From the NCBI GenBank assembly GCA_965212075.1, contig OZ243043.1:558001-622000 (forward strand): 64,000 nt of DNA, written 5' to 3'. The DNA is from CBDBUR01 sp965212075. Its GTDB lineage: Bacteria; Pseudomonadota; Alphaproteobacteria; JAPOUT01; G958296285. Shown one piece after another: positions 24,711 through 32,080 of the stretch. The translations under genes were made by a program, and so were the position numbers. Every line of letters begins with the position of its first letter. The stretch's first letter is position 1. The notes under the pieces were generated by a model. That model did not search any database and was not told where the DNA came from. It saw only the letters and a program-made list of their open reading frames with translations.

Positions 24711-26915
24711 ATGGATATTTTTTTTCAAAAAATCAGGCTTTGGCGCGCGGCTTTGGTCTATGAGCTTGGCGCATGGAGCCTGCCAAAGTTTCGCGAAGGG
24801 CTTGCGGAAGCTTTTCAAAACGAGCAAGAGCGCTGGTTTTTATTTTTGCCGGTTTTTTTGGGCGCAGGAATTGCGATTTATTTCGCGCTGACGACAGAGC
24901 CTTCATGGAGCTTGACGCTCGCGATCGCCGCCGCGCCCGTGATGATTTGGCTCGCAATTGGCTATCGCTGCGGGTTTGATCATATTTTGATTCCATTTGC
25001 GCTGGGGCTGGTGATGCTCGGCGCGGGATGGTCGCTGGCAAAAATCAGAACGATCAATGTGAGCGCGCCTGTGATTGGCCAGACCCTCAAAGGAAATATC
25101 TTGGAAGGCCGCATCGCGTCCATAGATCCGGGGCCTGCGCGAAAAGGTGTTCGCTGGATTGTTGCGCCGACGCATATTTCCAGTTTGGCGCTTGATGAGC
25201 TGCCGCGCAAAATAAGACTTAAGGTCAAGCCTTTTAAAGAGCGTGCTCTTTTTCAAACAGGCGATCGAATCCGTGTGAAGGTGCTGCTCTTTCCGCCGCC
25301 CGGCCCGGCTTTGCCCGGCGGTTATGATTTTGCGCGCGCTTTATGGTTTGAGCGCATTGGCGGCACGGCGGTGACGCTGGCATCGCCGCAGCAGCTTGCG
25401 CGCGATATTCTTCAAGAAGGGTTGTGGCTTCGCCTTGCGGCATTTTTGGATCGCGGGCGCAACACGATCGCAGAAAAAATTATGGCGGGCGCTGGAGACA
25501 AGGCGTCGCGCGATGCGCGCGGCATTGCTGTGGCGCTAATTGTTGGCAAGCGCGGATTCATTCCCGACAGCGCGCGCAATTTGCTGCGTGATACTGGTCT
25601 TGCGCATATTTTGGCGATCTCCGGATTGCATATGGCCGCGCTTGCCGGAACGCTTTATTTTGTGGTCCGCGCGCTATTGGCGTTTTTTCCGGCATTGGCG
25701 CTGCGTTATCCGATCAAGAAATGGGCGATTCTTCCTGCGCTCATTGGCTCGATGGTTTATTTTGTGCTGGCTGGCGGTTCGGTCGCGACGCAGCGCGCGT
25801 TTATCATGTTTTTTATTGCGGGTCTTGCGGTTTTGGTGGGCGCGCAAGTGGTGACGATGCGCAATGTCATTTTGGCCGCTCTGGTGATTTTGATGCTGAC
25901 GCCGGAAAGTCTATTTCATGCAGGGTTTCAGCTTTCCTTTGCGGCGACGATGGCGATCGTTGCCGCTTATGAAGTGATTTCTCTGCGCGCGCGGCGTTCG
26001 GCTTTTGATTCCTCCTATATTTTGCTGCGGCGCAAGGTATTTCGCGCGGTGCTGACGCTCGCGCTGACCAGTTTGGCGGCTTGGAGCGCTACGGCACCTT
26101 TGGCGATCACGCATTTCAATCGCATTGCGGTTTTTCCCGCGCTGATCGCGAATTTATCGGTGCTGCCCTTATTCACAATTTGGATCATGCCCGCGATCGT
26201 TGTGGCATTGGGTCTTATGCCCTTTGGCCTTGACGAGCCCGTGCTAGTTTTTCTGACGCTGGGGATTGAGACGATCATCGGAATCGTTCGCCTGATCACC
26301 GAATATATCGGATCAGCGCAATTGACGGCCTCACTGCCGCAGTCTGTTTTTATTCTTTATGTTGTTGGCGGTCTGTGGCTGTGTCTTTGGCGCACACGAT
26401 GGCGCTGGCTGGGTTTAGCACCTTTGGTCTTTGCGGTCGGGCAGGGGCTTTTGCTCAAGGCCGAGCGGTTTGATCTGCTCGTGGCGCGCGAAGGCAATAT
26501 GATCGCGCTGCGTGATGTTGATGGCCGCCTCTATCCGTCAAGCCGCGCCGGACACTGGACGCTCACACAATGGCTGCGCAATGATGGCGATCAGCGTTCG
26601 GCATGGCGCGCTTATGATCAGAAGAAGTTTTCCTGCACACCGGCTGGCTGTATCAGCATGATGGCGCGCCGCCCCAAAGTTTTATGGCTGCGTGATCCCG
26701 CATCTGCGCAAGCGCGTAGTTTGTGTCAAAATGCTGACATCGTTATTTTTGCCCGCCCAACACCAAAAAGTTTATGCGCCTCCGCGCCGCTGCGAATTAC
26801 CTTTGAGGATATTTTGCGTGATGGCGCGCATGGCGTCATATTTAAGCAAGAGGGGTTTGTCGTGCATAAAGCGCGCCGCGGCGATAGATTTTGGATCGGG
26901 TCTAATATTCCCTGA
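24711..26915 (+). CDS. comEC: ComEC/Rec2-family DNA uptake channel protein
   Basis: ComEC forms the inner-membrane channel for single-stranded DNA in natural transformation. The 734-aa product has an N-terminal membrane/OB region (about 40-215) with a soluble stretch, then a ComEC core of multiple helices from about 270 to 560. The core opens GLAHILAISGLHMAALAGTL, the family hallmark. A degenerate C-terminal beta-lactamase-like tail contains DVDGRLYPSS and LWLRDPASAQ. The clear HxHxDH metal motif is absent, as is common in alphaproteobacterial members. It is divergent from the autotransporter (61 bp) and convergent with lexA (14 bp overlap). No other competence genes are in view. Confidence 0.92.
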   Translation: MDIFFQKIRLWRAALVYELGAWSLPKFREGLAEAFQNEQERWFLFLPVFLGAGIAIYFALTTEPSWSLTLAIAAAPVMIWLAIGYRCGFDHILIPFALGLVMLGAGWSLAKIRTINVSAPVIGQTLKGNILEGRIASIDPGPARKGVRWIVAPTHISSLALDELPRKIRLKVKPFKERALFQTGDRIRVKVLLFPPPGPALPGGYDFARALWFERIGGTAVTLASPQQLARDILQEGLWLRLAAFLDRGRNTIAEKIMAGAGDKASRDARGIAVALIVGKRGFIPDSARNLLRDTGLAHILAISGLHMAALAGTLYFVVRALLAFFPALALRYPIKKWAILPALIGSMVYFVLAGGSVATQRAFIMFFIAGLAVLVGAQVVTMRNVILAALVILMLTPESLFHAGFQLSFAATMAIVAAYEVISLRARRSAFDSSYILLRRKVFRAVLTLALTSLAAWSATAPLAITHFNRIAVFPALIANLSVLPLFTIWIMPAIVVALGLMPFGLDEPVLVFLTLGIETIIGIVRLITEYIGSAQLTASLPQSVFILYVVGGLWLCLWRTRWRWLGLAPLVFAVGQGLLLKAERFDLLVAREGNMIALRDVDGRLYPSSRAGHWTLTQWLRNDGDQRSAWRAYDQKKFSCTPAGCISMMARRPKVLWLRDPASAQARSLCQNADIVIFARPTPKSLCASAPLRITFEDILRDGAHGVIFKQEGFVVHKARRGDRFWIGSNIP

Positions 26916-27597
26916 ACAGGCCGACCAAAGACCCTTGCACGCTCACTTGTTCGGGGCGAAAGATGCGCGTTTCATAAGCGGGATTAGAGGCTTCCAGCGC
27001 GATGGAGTCGCCTTTTTTGCGCAGCCGTTTGAGCGTGGCTTCTTTCTCTTCAATGATGGCGACGACAATATCGCCATTCATCGCTTCTTCGTTTTTTCTG
27101 ATGATCGCGATGTCGCCATCAAGAATTCCGGCTTCAATCATTGAATCGCCTTTGATCTCTAGCGCAAAATGTTCGCCTGAGCGCAGCATGTTTTGTGGAA
27201 CGCCGATGTCGCGCAAATGCGTTTGGATCGCTGCGATGGGTGTTCCCGCGGCGATTCGTCCCATGACCGGCAAAGTGATGGAGGCGTTTTCGCCTTGATC
27301 ATGTTTAGCGCGTTCAATCAATTCATCTTCTTTTTTGCCGCCAGCAATGAGGCTGGGCGTGAAGCCTGTATTGCCCACAGAGGCAGATGGCAATTTGACC
27401 ACTTCAAGCGCGCGCGCGCGATTCGGCAGACGGCGAATGAAGCCGCGTTCTTCCAGCGCGCCGACCAGCCGGTGAATGCCGGATTTTGAGCGCAAATCCA
27501 GTGCCTCGCGCATCTCGTCAAATGACGGAGAAATGCCGGTTTCATGCAAACGGCTGTGGATAAAAATCAAAAGTTCTCTTTGTTTTTTTGTTAACAT
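26902..27597 (-). CDS. lexA: LexA, SOS repressor
   Basis: LexA represses DNA-damage genes and self-cleaves when RecA is activated. The 231-aa product has an N-terminal winged HTH (LTKKQRELLIFIHSRLHETG then SFDEMREALDLRSKSGIHRLV). The Ala-Gly cleavage site is in GRIAAGTPIAA, the nucleophile Ser in GDSMIEAGILDGD and the catalytic Lys in EKEATLKRL. ATG 27597 is chosen because the family begins MLTKKQ. The upstream in-frame extension to 27699 would run through its own promoter and operator. It is autoregulated through the box at 27650-27664. The 3' end overlaps comEC by 14 bp. Confidence 0.96.
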   Translation of the reverse strand: MLTKKQRELLIFIHSRLHETGISPSFDEMREALDLRSKSGIHRLVGALEERGFIRRLPNRARALEVVKLPSASVGNTGFTPSLIAGGKKEDELIERAKHDQGENASITLPVMGRIAAGTPIAAIQTHLRDIGVPQNMLRSGEHFALEIKGDSMIEAGILDGDIAIIRKNEEAMNGDIVVAIIEEKEATLKRLRKKGDSIALEASNPAYETRIFRPEQVSVQGSLVGLFREY

Positions 27598-27642
27598 GGG
27601 TTTTTCCTTAATGCTTATTAGGTTAGGAACAAAAGGCCAACA

Positions 27643-27671
27643 TCTATATGTTCTACTTTGGTTCTTTTCAA
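27643..27671 (-). promoter_or_regulatory. lexA promoter with an SOS box inside the spacer
   Basis: On the minus strand, TTGAAA (27666-27671) and TATAGA (27643-27648) are 17 bp apart. The alphaproteobacterial LexA box, GAAC-N7-GAAC (GTTC-TACTTTG-GTTC on plus, 27650-27664), fills the spacer between them. LexA binding would therefore block the polymerase directly. The same site is 62 bp upstream of the divergent J-protein gene and could affect it too. Confidence 0.88.
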
Positions 27672-27725
27672 CATGCAAGCTTTTTGTTCTTTTAAGCAAA
27701 AAATCTTAAATTTTGGATAAAGGTT

Positions 27726-28193
27726 ATGGTTTGGGTTTTCGGCGGGATATTGGGAGTTATAGGGGTTTTGTGGGCTTTACGCTGGGTTGCCCGCACGGAT
27801 GCGGTTGTAGTTGCGGGCGTTTTGCAGACTTTAATTCGTCTTGTGCTGACGGCGATCGGCATGATATTGAGCGGCGGGCGTTTTTGGCTGGTGGGGCTTT
27901 TATTGCGCGGGCTATTTGCGCGGCGTAGCGGGGGTGCCTATCGGGCTTATGAGCGCGCGCGGGCGCAAAATCGCGCGCGCGGGCGTGAATATCAACGCGG
28001 GCGGGTTTCGGGGCAGGCGATGAGTCTAAGCGAGGCGCGGCGGATTTTGCAGGTCGGGCAGCTCGCCAGTGAAGAGGAGATCACGCAAGCTTGGCGCAAT
28101 TTGATGCGCAAAGCCCATCCGGATATGGGCGGCAAGGCTGAAGATGCGGTGTTGATCAATCAAGCGCGAGATATTTTGCTCAAGAATAGGTAA
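27726..28193 (+). CDS. Membrane-anchored J-domain protein (Tim14/Pam18-like layout)
   Basis: The 155-aa protein has one or two N-terminal membrane segments (about residues 2-20 and 27-65), an Arg-rich linker (RARGREYQRGRVSG) and a C-terminal J domain (about 98-155). The HPD tripeptide is in KAHPDMGG. Such proteins stimulate DnaK at the membrane. The arrangement, anchor first and J domain last, is that of mitochondrial Pam18/Tim14 and its alphaproteobacterial relatives rather than DnaJ, which starts with the J domain. It is divergent from lexA and 18 bp before clpS, so a proteostasis role alongside ClpAP fits. The partner is unknown. Confidence 0.85.
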   Translation: MVWVFGGILGVIGVLWALRWVARTDAVVVAGVLQTLIRLVLTAIGMILSGGRFWLVGLLLRGLFARRSGGAYRAYERARAQNRARGREYQRGRVSGQAMSLSEARRILQVGQLASEEEITQAWRNLMRKAHPDMGGKAEDAVLINQARDILLKNR

Positions 28194-28211
28194 AGGGGTA
28201 AAATAGACTCT

Positions 28212-28535
28212 ATGAGCGAAGACAGCAAAAATGGCGGCGGCACGAATCTGGGGGTCATCACGCGTCCTGATGTGCGCACGAAAAAACCGGCGCTTTATAA
28301 AGTGCTGCTTTTGAATGACGATTATACGCCGATGGAATTTGTCGTGATTGTGCTTGAGCGGTTTTTTCATAAGGGCGCAGAGGAGGCCGCGCGCCTAATG
28401 CTTCAAGTTCATCAAAATGGCGTGGGGATTTGCGGTGTCTTTACCTATGAGATCGCTGAGACGAAAGTTACGCAAGTGATGGATTTCGCGCGCCAAAATG
28501 AACACCCGCTCCAATGCGCTATGGAAAAAGCGTAG
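28212..28535 (+). CDS. clpS: ClpS, ClpA adaptor for N-end-rule substrates
   Basis: ClpS binds N-degron proteins and hands them to ClpAP. The 107-aa product has a short flexible N-terminus, then the core YKVLLLNDDYTPMEFVVIVL, in which the NDD…M residues line the N-degron pocket, followed by MLQVHQNGVGICGVFTYEIAETK. It lies 36 bp upstream of clpA, the usual operon. The stop codon lies in a 13-bp tandem repeat. Confidence 0.97.
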   Translation: MSEDSKNGGGTNLGVITRPDVRTKKPALYKVLLLNDDYTPMEFVVIVLERFFHKGAEEAARLMLQVHQNGVGICGVFTYEIAETKVTQVMDFARQNEHPLQCAMEKA

Positions 28536-28566
28536 AGGAAAAACATAGAGGAAAGGCATAGGAAAG
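28533..28566 (+). repeat. 13-bp tandem repeat starting at the clpS stop codon
   Basis: TAGAGGAAAAACA (28533-28545) is followed by TAGAGGAAAGGCA (28546-28558) and a partial TAGGAAAG (28559-28566). The first TAG is the clpS stop. Each unit carries an AGAGGA or AGGAAA motif, so the duplication multiplies potential ribosome-binding sequences before clpA at 28572. Confidence 0.85.
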
Positions 28567-28571
28567 AATTT

Positions 28572-30890
28572 ATGGCTTTATTATCATCATCTTTGGAGCA
28601 AGCGCTGCGTCTTGCGATTGATTATGCGCATCAATATCGCCATGAATATGTGATGCTTGAGCATTTGCTGCTCGCGCTGATTGATGAAAAAGACGCGAAG
28701 CAAGTTTTTGCGGCCTGCGCCGTTGATGGCGATCAATTGCGCCGCGACATCAAAGATTGGCTGGAAAAAGAAATCCCGCAAGTGGAAGATGAGAGCAAAG
28801 ACCATCCGCAGCCGACGATGGGGTTCCAGCGCGTCATTCAGCGGGCGATTTTTCACGTGCAAGGCGCCGGACGCAGCGAAGTGAACGGCGCGAATGTGCT
28901 GGTTGCGCTTTATGCCGAGCGCGAAAGCCACGCCGTGCATTTTTTACAAGAACAGAATATGTCGCGGCATGATGCGGTATCTTTTATCAGCCATGGGGTC
29001 ACGAAAGATCAGGCGGTTGACGATATGCAATCTTCTGATCAAGAACAGGGGGAACAGAGCGGAGAAGAGAAAAAAAGTGAAAGAACGCATAAAGCTCTTG
29101 AAAAATGGTGCGTGGACTTAAATAAAAAAGCGGAAGAGGATAAAATTGACCCTCTGATTGGCCGCCAAAAAGAGGTGCGCCGCACGATTCAAATTTTATG
29201 TCGGCGGCGCAAGAACAATCCGATCTATGTCGGTGATCCGGGCGTTGGCAAGACGGCGATTGCGGAAGGCCTCGCGCGGCGGATCGTCAAGGACGATGTG
29301 CCCGATGTGCTGCATGATGCGCGGATTTTCTCTTTAGATATGGGCGCTTTGTTAGGCGGCACGCGCTATCGCGGTGATTTTGAGGAGCGGCTCAAGGCTG
29401 TGCTCAAAGCTTTGGACAAAACGCCCGGCGCAGTCTTGTTCATTGATGAGATTCATACCGTGATCGGCGCGGGCGCAGCAAGCGGCGGCACGATGGACGC
29501 TTCCAATTTACTCAAGCCCGCTTTGCAAAACGGCACTTTGCGCTGCATAGGTGCGACGACCTATAAAGAATATCGGCGGCATTTTCAAAAAGATCGCGCG
29601 CTGACGCGCCGCTTTGAAAAAATAGATGTTGAAGAGCCTAGCATCAGCGAGACGATCAAAATCCTCAACGGGCTGAAATCATATTTTGAGGAGTTTCACG
29701 CGCTGCGCTATACCTCCCATGCGCTCAAATCGGCGGTGGAGCTGTCGGCGCGCTATATGCATGAGCGCAAGCTGCCCGACAAAGCAATCGACGTGATTGA
29801 CGAAGCTGGCGCTGCGCAGCGCCTTCTGCCCAAGAGCCGCCGCAAGAAGGTGCTCGGCGTCAAGGATATTGAGGCGATCGTCGCGACGATGGCGCGCATC
29901 GCGCCCAAAACCATTTCAAAAGATGCGAGCGCGCAGCTTCATCAATTGCCGGAATCGCTCAAGCGGGTGGTGTTTGGGCAGGAGCAGGCGATTGAGGCTT
30001 TGTCGGCGGCGATCCGCACGGCGCGCGCCGGTCTGCGCGAGGGCGGCAAGCCGGTTGGCAGCTATCTGTTCTGCGGCCCGACCGGCGTCGGCAAGACTGA
30101 AATCGCACGCGCTTTGGCCGAAATTATGGGCGTGGAGATGCTGCGCTTTGACATGTCCGAATATATGGAGCGCCATACGGTTTCGCGGCTGATCGGCGCG
30201 CCGCCGGGCTATGTCGGCTTTGATCAGGGCGGGCTGCTGACCGACGGGGTGGATCAGCACCCTCATTGTGTGCTGCTGCTTGACGAGGTTGAAAAGGCGC
30301 ATCCCGATATATTCAACATCCTGCTTCAGGTGATGGATCACGGCAAGCTGACCGACCATAATGGCCGCAAGACCGATTTCAGCAATGTGATTTTGGTGAT
30401 GACGACCAATGCGGGCGCGGTTGATATGGCGCGGGCACCCCTAGGCTTTGCGCGAGGCCGCCGCGAGGGCGACGATAAAGAGGCGATTGAGCGGATGTTC
30501 TCGCCGGAGTTCCGCAACCGCCTTGATGCGGTGATCCCGTTTGCGTCTCTGTCGCCGGAGCATATCGCGCTTGTCGTCCAGAAATTCATTTACGAGCTGG
30601 AAGCGCAGCTGGCCGATCGCCAAGTGATGATTGAGCTTTCCGATGATGCGAACAAATGGATTGCCGAGCGGGGCTATGACGAAAAAATGGGCGCGCGGCC
30701 TCTGGCGCGCGTGATCCAGCAGGAGGTCAAGAAGCCGCTCGCCGACGAGATTTTGTTCGGCAAGTTAAAGAAGGGCGGCGTCGTGCAGGTTTCGGTTGAT
30801 CTGTCGGGCAAAAAATTAAAGTTCAAGATTTTGCCTTTAGAAAAAAACTCAAAAAAGCAGGAATCTTCAGATGAACCGCAAACATCTTAA
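28572..30890 (+). CDS. clpA: ClpA, AAA+ unfoldase of the ClpAP protease
   Basis: ClpA unfolds substrates and threads them into ClpP. The 772-aa product has the Clp N domain (about 1-140), an acidic linker and AAA-1 with Walker A GDPGVGKTAI near residue 222 and Walker B VLFIDEIHT near 290. AAA-2 has GPTGVGKTEIA near 503 and LLLDEVEKAH near 568. A C-terminal small domain includes the IGF-type loop region for ClpP docking, though I do not see a literal IGL/IGF to cite. The middle coiled coil of ClpB is absent, supporting ClpA. It follows clpS. Confidence 0.97.
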   Translation: MALLSSSLEQALRLAIDYAHQYRHEYVMLEHLLLALIDEKDAKQVFAACAVDGDQLRRDIKDWLEKEIPQVEDESKDHPQPTMGFQRVIQRAIFHVQGAGRSEVNGANVLVALYAERESHAVHFLQEQNMSRHDAVSFISHGVTKDQAVDDMQSSDQEQGEQSGEEKKSERTHKALEKWCVDLNKKAEEDKIDPLIGRQKEVRRTIQILCRRRKNNPIYVGDPGVGKTAIAEGLARRIVKDDVPDVLHDARIFSLDMGALLGGTRYRGDFEERLKAVLKALDKTPGAVLFIDEIHTVIGAGAASGGTMDASNLLKPALQNGTLRCIGATTYKEYRRHFQKDRALTRRFEKIDVEEPSISETIKILNGLKSYFEEFHALRYTSHALKSAVELSARYMHERKLPDKAIDVIDEAGAAQRLLPKSRRKKVLGVKDIEAIVATMARIAPKTISKDASAQLHQLPESLKRVVFGQEQAIEALSAAIRTARAGLREGGKPVGSYLFCGPTGVGKTEIARALAEIMGVEMLRFDMSEYMERHTVSRLIGAPPGYVGFDQGGLLTDGVDQHPHCVLLLDEVEKAHPDIFNILLQVMDHGKLTDHNGRKTDFSNVILVMTTNAGAVDMARAPLGFARGRREGDDKEAIERMFSPEFRNRLDAVIPFASLSPEHIALVVQKFIYELEAQLADRQVMIELSDDANKWIAERGYDEKMGARPLARVIQQEVKKPLADEILFGKLKKGGVVQVSVDLSGKKLKFKILPLEKNSKKQESSDEPQTS

Positions 30891-30995
30891 AGTTTAAGCT
30901 CTTACTGCACCAGTGATAGAGAAAAGAGGCAGAAAACTGGCTGTATTTTGCTGAATCCAAGTCATTGATTTTTTCAATTTTTTTTAAAAATGGCC

Positions 30996-31024
30996 TTGAC
31001 TCCTTTTACATCACCTATCAAACT
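30996..31024 (+). promoter_or_regulatory. Candidate promoter of the structured RNA
   Basis: TTGACT (30996-31001) is followed 17 bp later by CAAACT (31019-31024), a weak -10. The predicted start, 6-7 bp after the -10, is 31030-31031, exactly the first base of the long RNA stem. The agreement with the RNA fold is the main support. Upstream, 30964-30985 holds an AT-only stem (ATTGA/TCAAT) followed by T's, a weak candidate clpA terminator. Confidence 0.45.
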
Positions 31025-31030
31025 ACCCCC

Positions 31031-31184
31031 TATCGCTAAATGTATGGATAACCCTTGTTGGGTTTCCTACTAAATATAATACCCGGCACAGATCGGGTTT
31101 CCCCGTTTTTTCGGGGAATAGGTGGGGCATGATTTTTCCATGCGTTTAGCGATAAAACCCGGCACCTTCGGGTGCCGTTTTTTT
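31031..31184 (+). ncRNA. Structured RNA, family not recognised (sRNA or 5' leader)
   Basis: About 154 nt in the gene-free gap after clpA. A 17-bp closing stem pairs 31031-31047 (TATCGCTAAATGTATGG) with 31138-31154 (CCATGCGTTTAGCGATA); two of its pairs are G·U. Inside are three hairpins: AACCC/GGGTT (31050-31064), ACCCG/CGGGT (31081-31098) and CCCCG/CGGGG with a T6 loop (31101-31116). A terminator follows at 31160-31184. The nonamer ACCCGGCAC occurs twice (31081-31089 and 31157-31165), so the 3' arm of the terminator could pair with the upstream copy instead. GCATG (31127-31131) can also pair with CATGC (31139-31143), competing with the closing stem. It could be a trans-acting sRNA or an attenuating leader of the gene at 31206. 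I do not recognise tmRNA, 6S, SRP or a common riboswitch. Confidence 0.7.
31160..31184 (+). terminator. Rho-independent terminator
   Basis: CGGCACC-TTCG-GGTGCCG is a 7-bp GC-rich stem with a UUCG tetraloop, directly followed by seven T. It is the strongest terminator in the window. It ends 21 bp before the next start codon, so read-through or alternative folding would be needed for transcription from 31031 to reach that gene. Confidence 0.92.
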
Positions 31185-31205
31185 AACGCAAATATGCAGG
31201 GGGGA

Positions 31206-32063
31206 ATGATGATGGGTATTCAGAAAACTTTTTTTAACAAGACCTTAGCTGGGTTTCTGGCTTTAAGTGTGGCACTGGGCACATTTCCGATAGAGGCTTT
31301 AGCTGAACACACGGAAACGAGATCTTGCCCAGCGACTATTGCTAGTTTTGGGAGTGGATTTGATACTTCCCTAAGCGGCTCCACTCTGACTGCATCGGCG
31401 GTGGAGGGTGAAAATAATTGCATTTACGACCGAACTGGTGGCAATTCATTTGCATTGCGTACCACCGGCGATACTTATTTAGCGGTTATCAATGGTGGTG
31501 TGCATCAAAATGATGACGGGAGTGAGACAACCTTCACGGCTAATTCAGTTGGTGTTGTAACTGCGCAATCCACTCCGAGAAGTAGTAGCAGTAGTAGCGG
31601 CAGCAGCAGCAGTTCCGGTGCCGTTGTCGGCGGGATCGTTGGTGGACTCGCCGGATTAGGGCTTTTGATTTGGTGGTGGGCAGCTTCCGGCGATGATGAA
31701 GACTCACAACTCATCCAATTCCATGACTTAGGGGCAAATTCTTATTTGCCCGCAAGGTCCTGGTTGGGCGTAGAACATGCCATCACAGACAATGCCAAAT
31801 TTGCTCTCGGCACTTTCTGGCTGTCGGATGGCTCGGTCAATACGATTATTCCGTCCGTGGATAATTCGGGTGTGGATGTTCGCTTGTCTTTGGCGACACG
31901 CATCGGCGAGGTTTCCTTCAGTGGGGCTGCTTATAATCATGGCGGGGCCTCACTAGATTATAACAATAGCAGCATTGAAAACATCTTTGCTAATACGCTT
32001 GAATCCAGCGCTAACTCTGAAGTTGGCTATGCGGTCGGTTTGAACTGGCGCATGTCGTTTTAA
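31206..32063 (+). CDS. Unrecognised exported protein with Ser-rich linker and one membrane helix
   Basis: The product is 285 aa from ATG 31206; ATG 31209 and 31212 are equally possible, and a G6 tract at 31199-31204 supplies the ribosome binding site. The signal peptide is cleaved near ALA-EHTE (residue 33). A small N-terminal domain has two Cys. A Ser/Gly low-complexity linker follows (about 126-139), then a Gly-rich hydrophobic helix ending LLIWWWAASG (about 141-162). The C-terminal ~115 residues alternate like beta strands and end NWRMSF, a Phe terminus reminiscent of outer-membrane barrels but too short for a complete one. Function is not recognised. It lies directly behind the structured RNA and is convergent with the nitroreductase gene. 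Confidence 0.7.
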   Translation: MMMGIQKTFFNKTLAGFLALSVALGTFPIEALAEHTETRSCPATIASFGSGFDTSLSGSTLTASAVEGENNCIYDRTGGNSFALRTTGDTYLAVINGGVHQNDDGSETTFTANSVGVVTAQSTPRSSSSSSGSSSSSGAVVGGIVGGLAGLGLLIWWWAASGDDEDSQLIQFHDLGANSYLPARSWLGVEHAITDNAKFALGTFWLSDGSVNTIIPSVDNSGVDVRLSLATRIGEVSFSGAAYNHGGASLDYNNSSIENIFANTLESSANSEVGYAVGLNWRMSF

Positions 32064-32080
32064 GTTATCTGCCAATCCCG

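Noticed and set aside
27627..27641. Second LexA box GAAC-AAAAGGC-CAAC
   Set aside because: The second half-site is CAAC, not GAAC, and it lies downstream of the lexA -10; only the 27650-27664 box matches both halves.
27598..27699. Longer LexA starting 34 codons upstream
   Set aside because: The extension would be read through the -35/-10 and SOS box of its own promoter, and the LexA family begins at MLTKKQ.
31031..31184. Structured RNA as tmRNA, tracrRNA or 6S RNA
   Set aside because: No T-arm GGTTCGAATCC or tag ORF for tmRNA; no cas genes, direct repeats or anti-repeat for tracrRNA; 6S RNA is one long interrupted hairpin with a central bubble, not a closing stem with three side hairpins.
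31580..31620. Serine-rich stretch as a sign of frameshift or junk reading
   Set aside because: The frame continues into a coherent membrane helix and beta-rich C-terminus; AGT/AGC codon runs encoding Ser linkers are normal for exported proteins.
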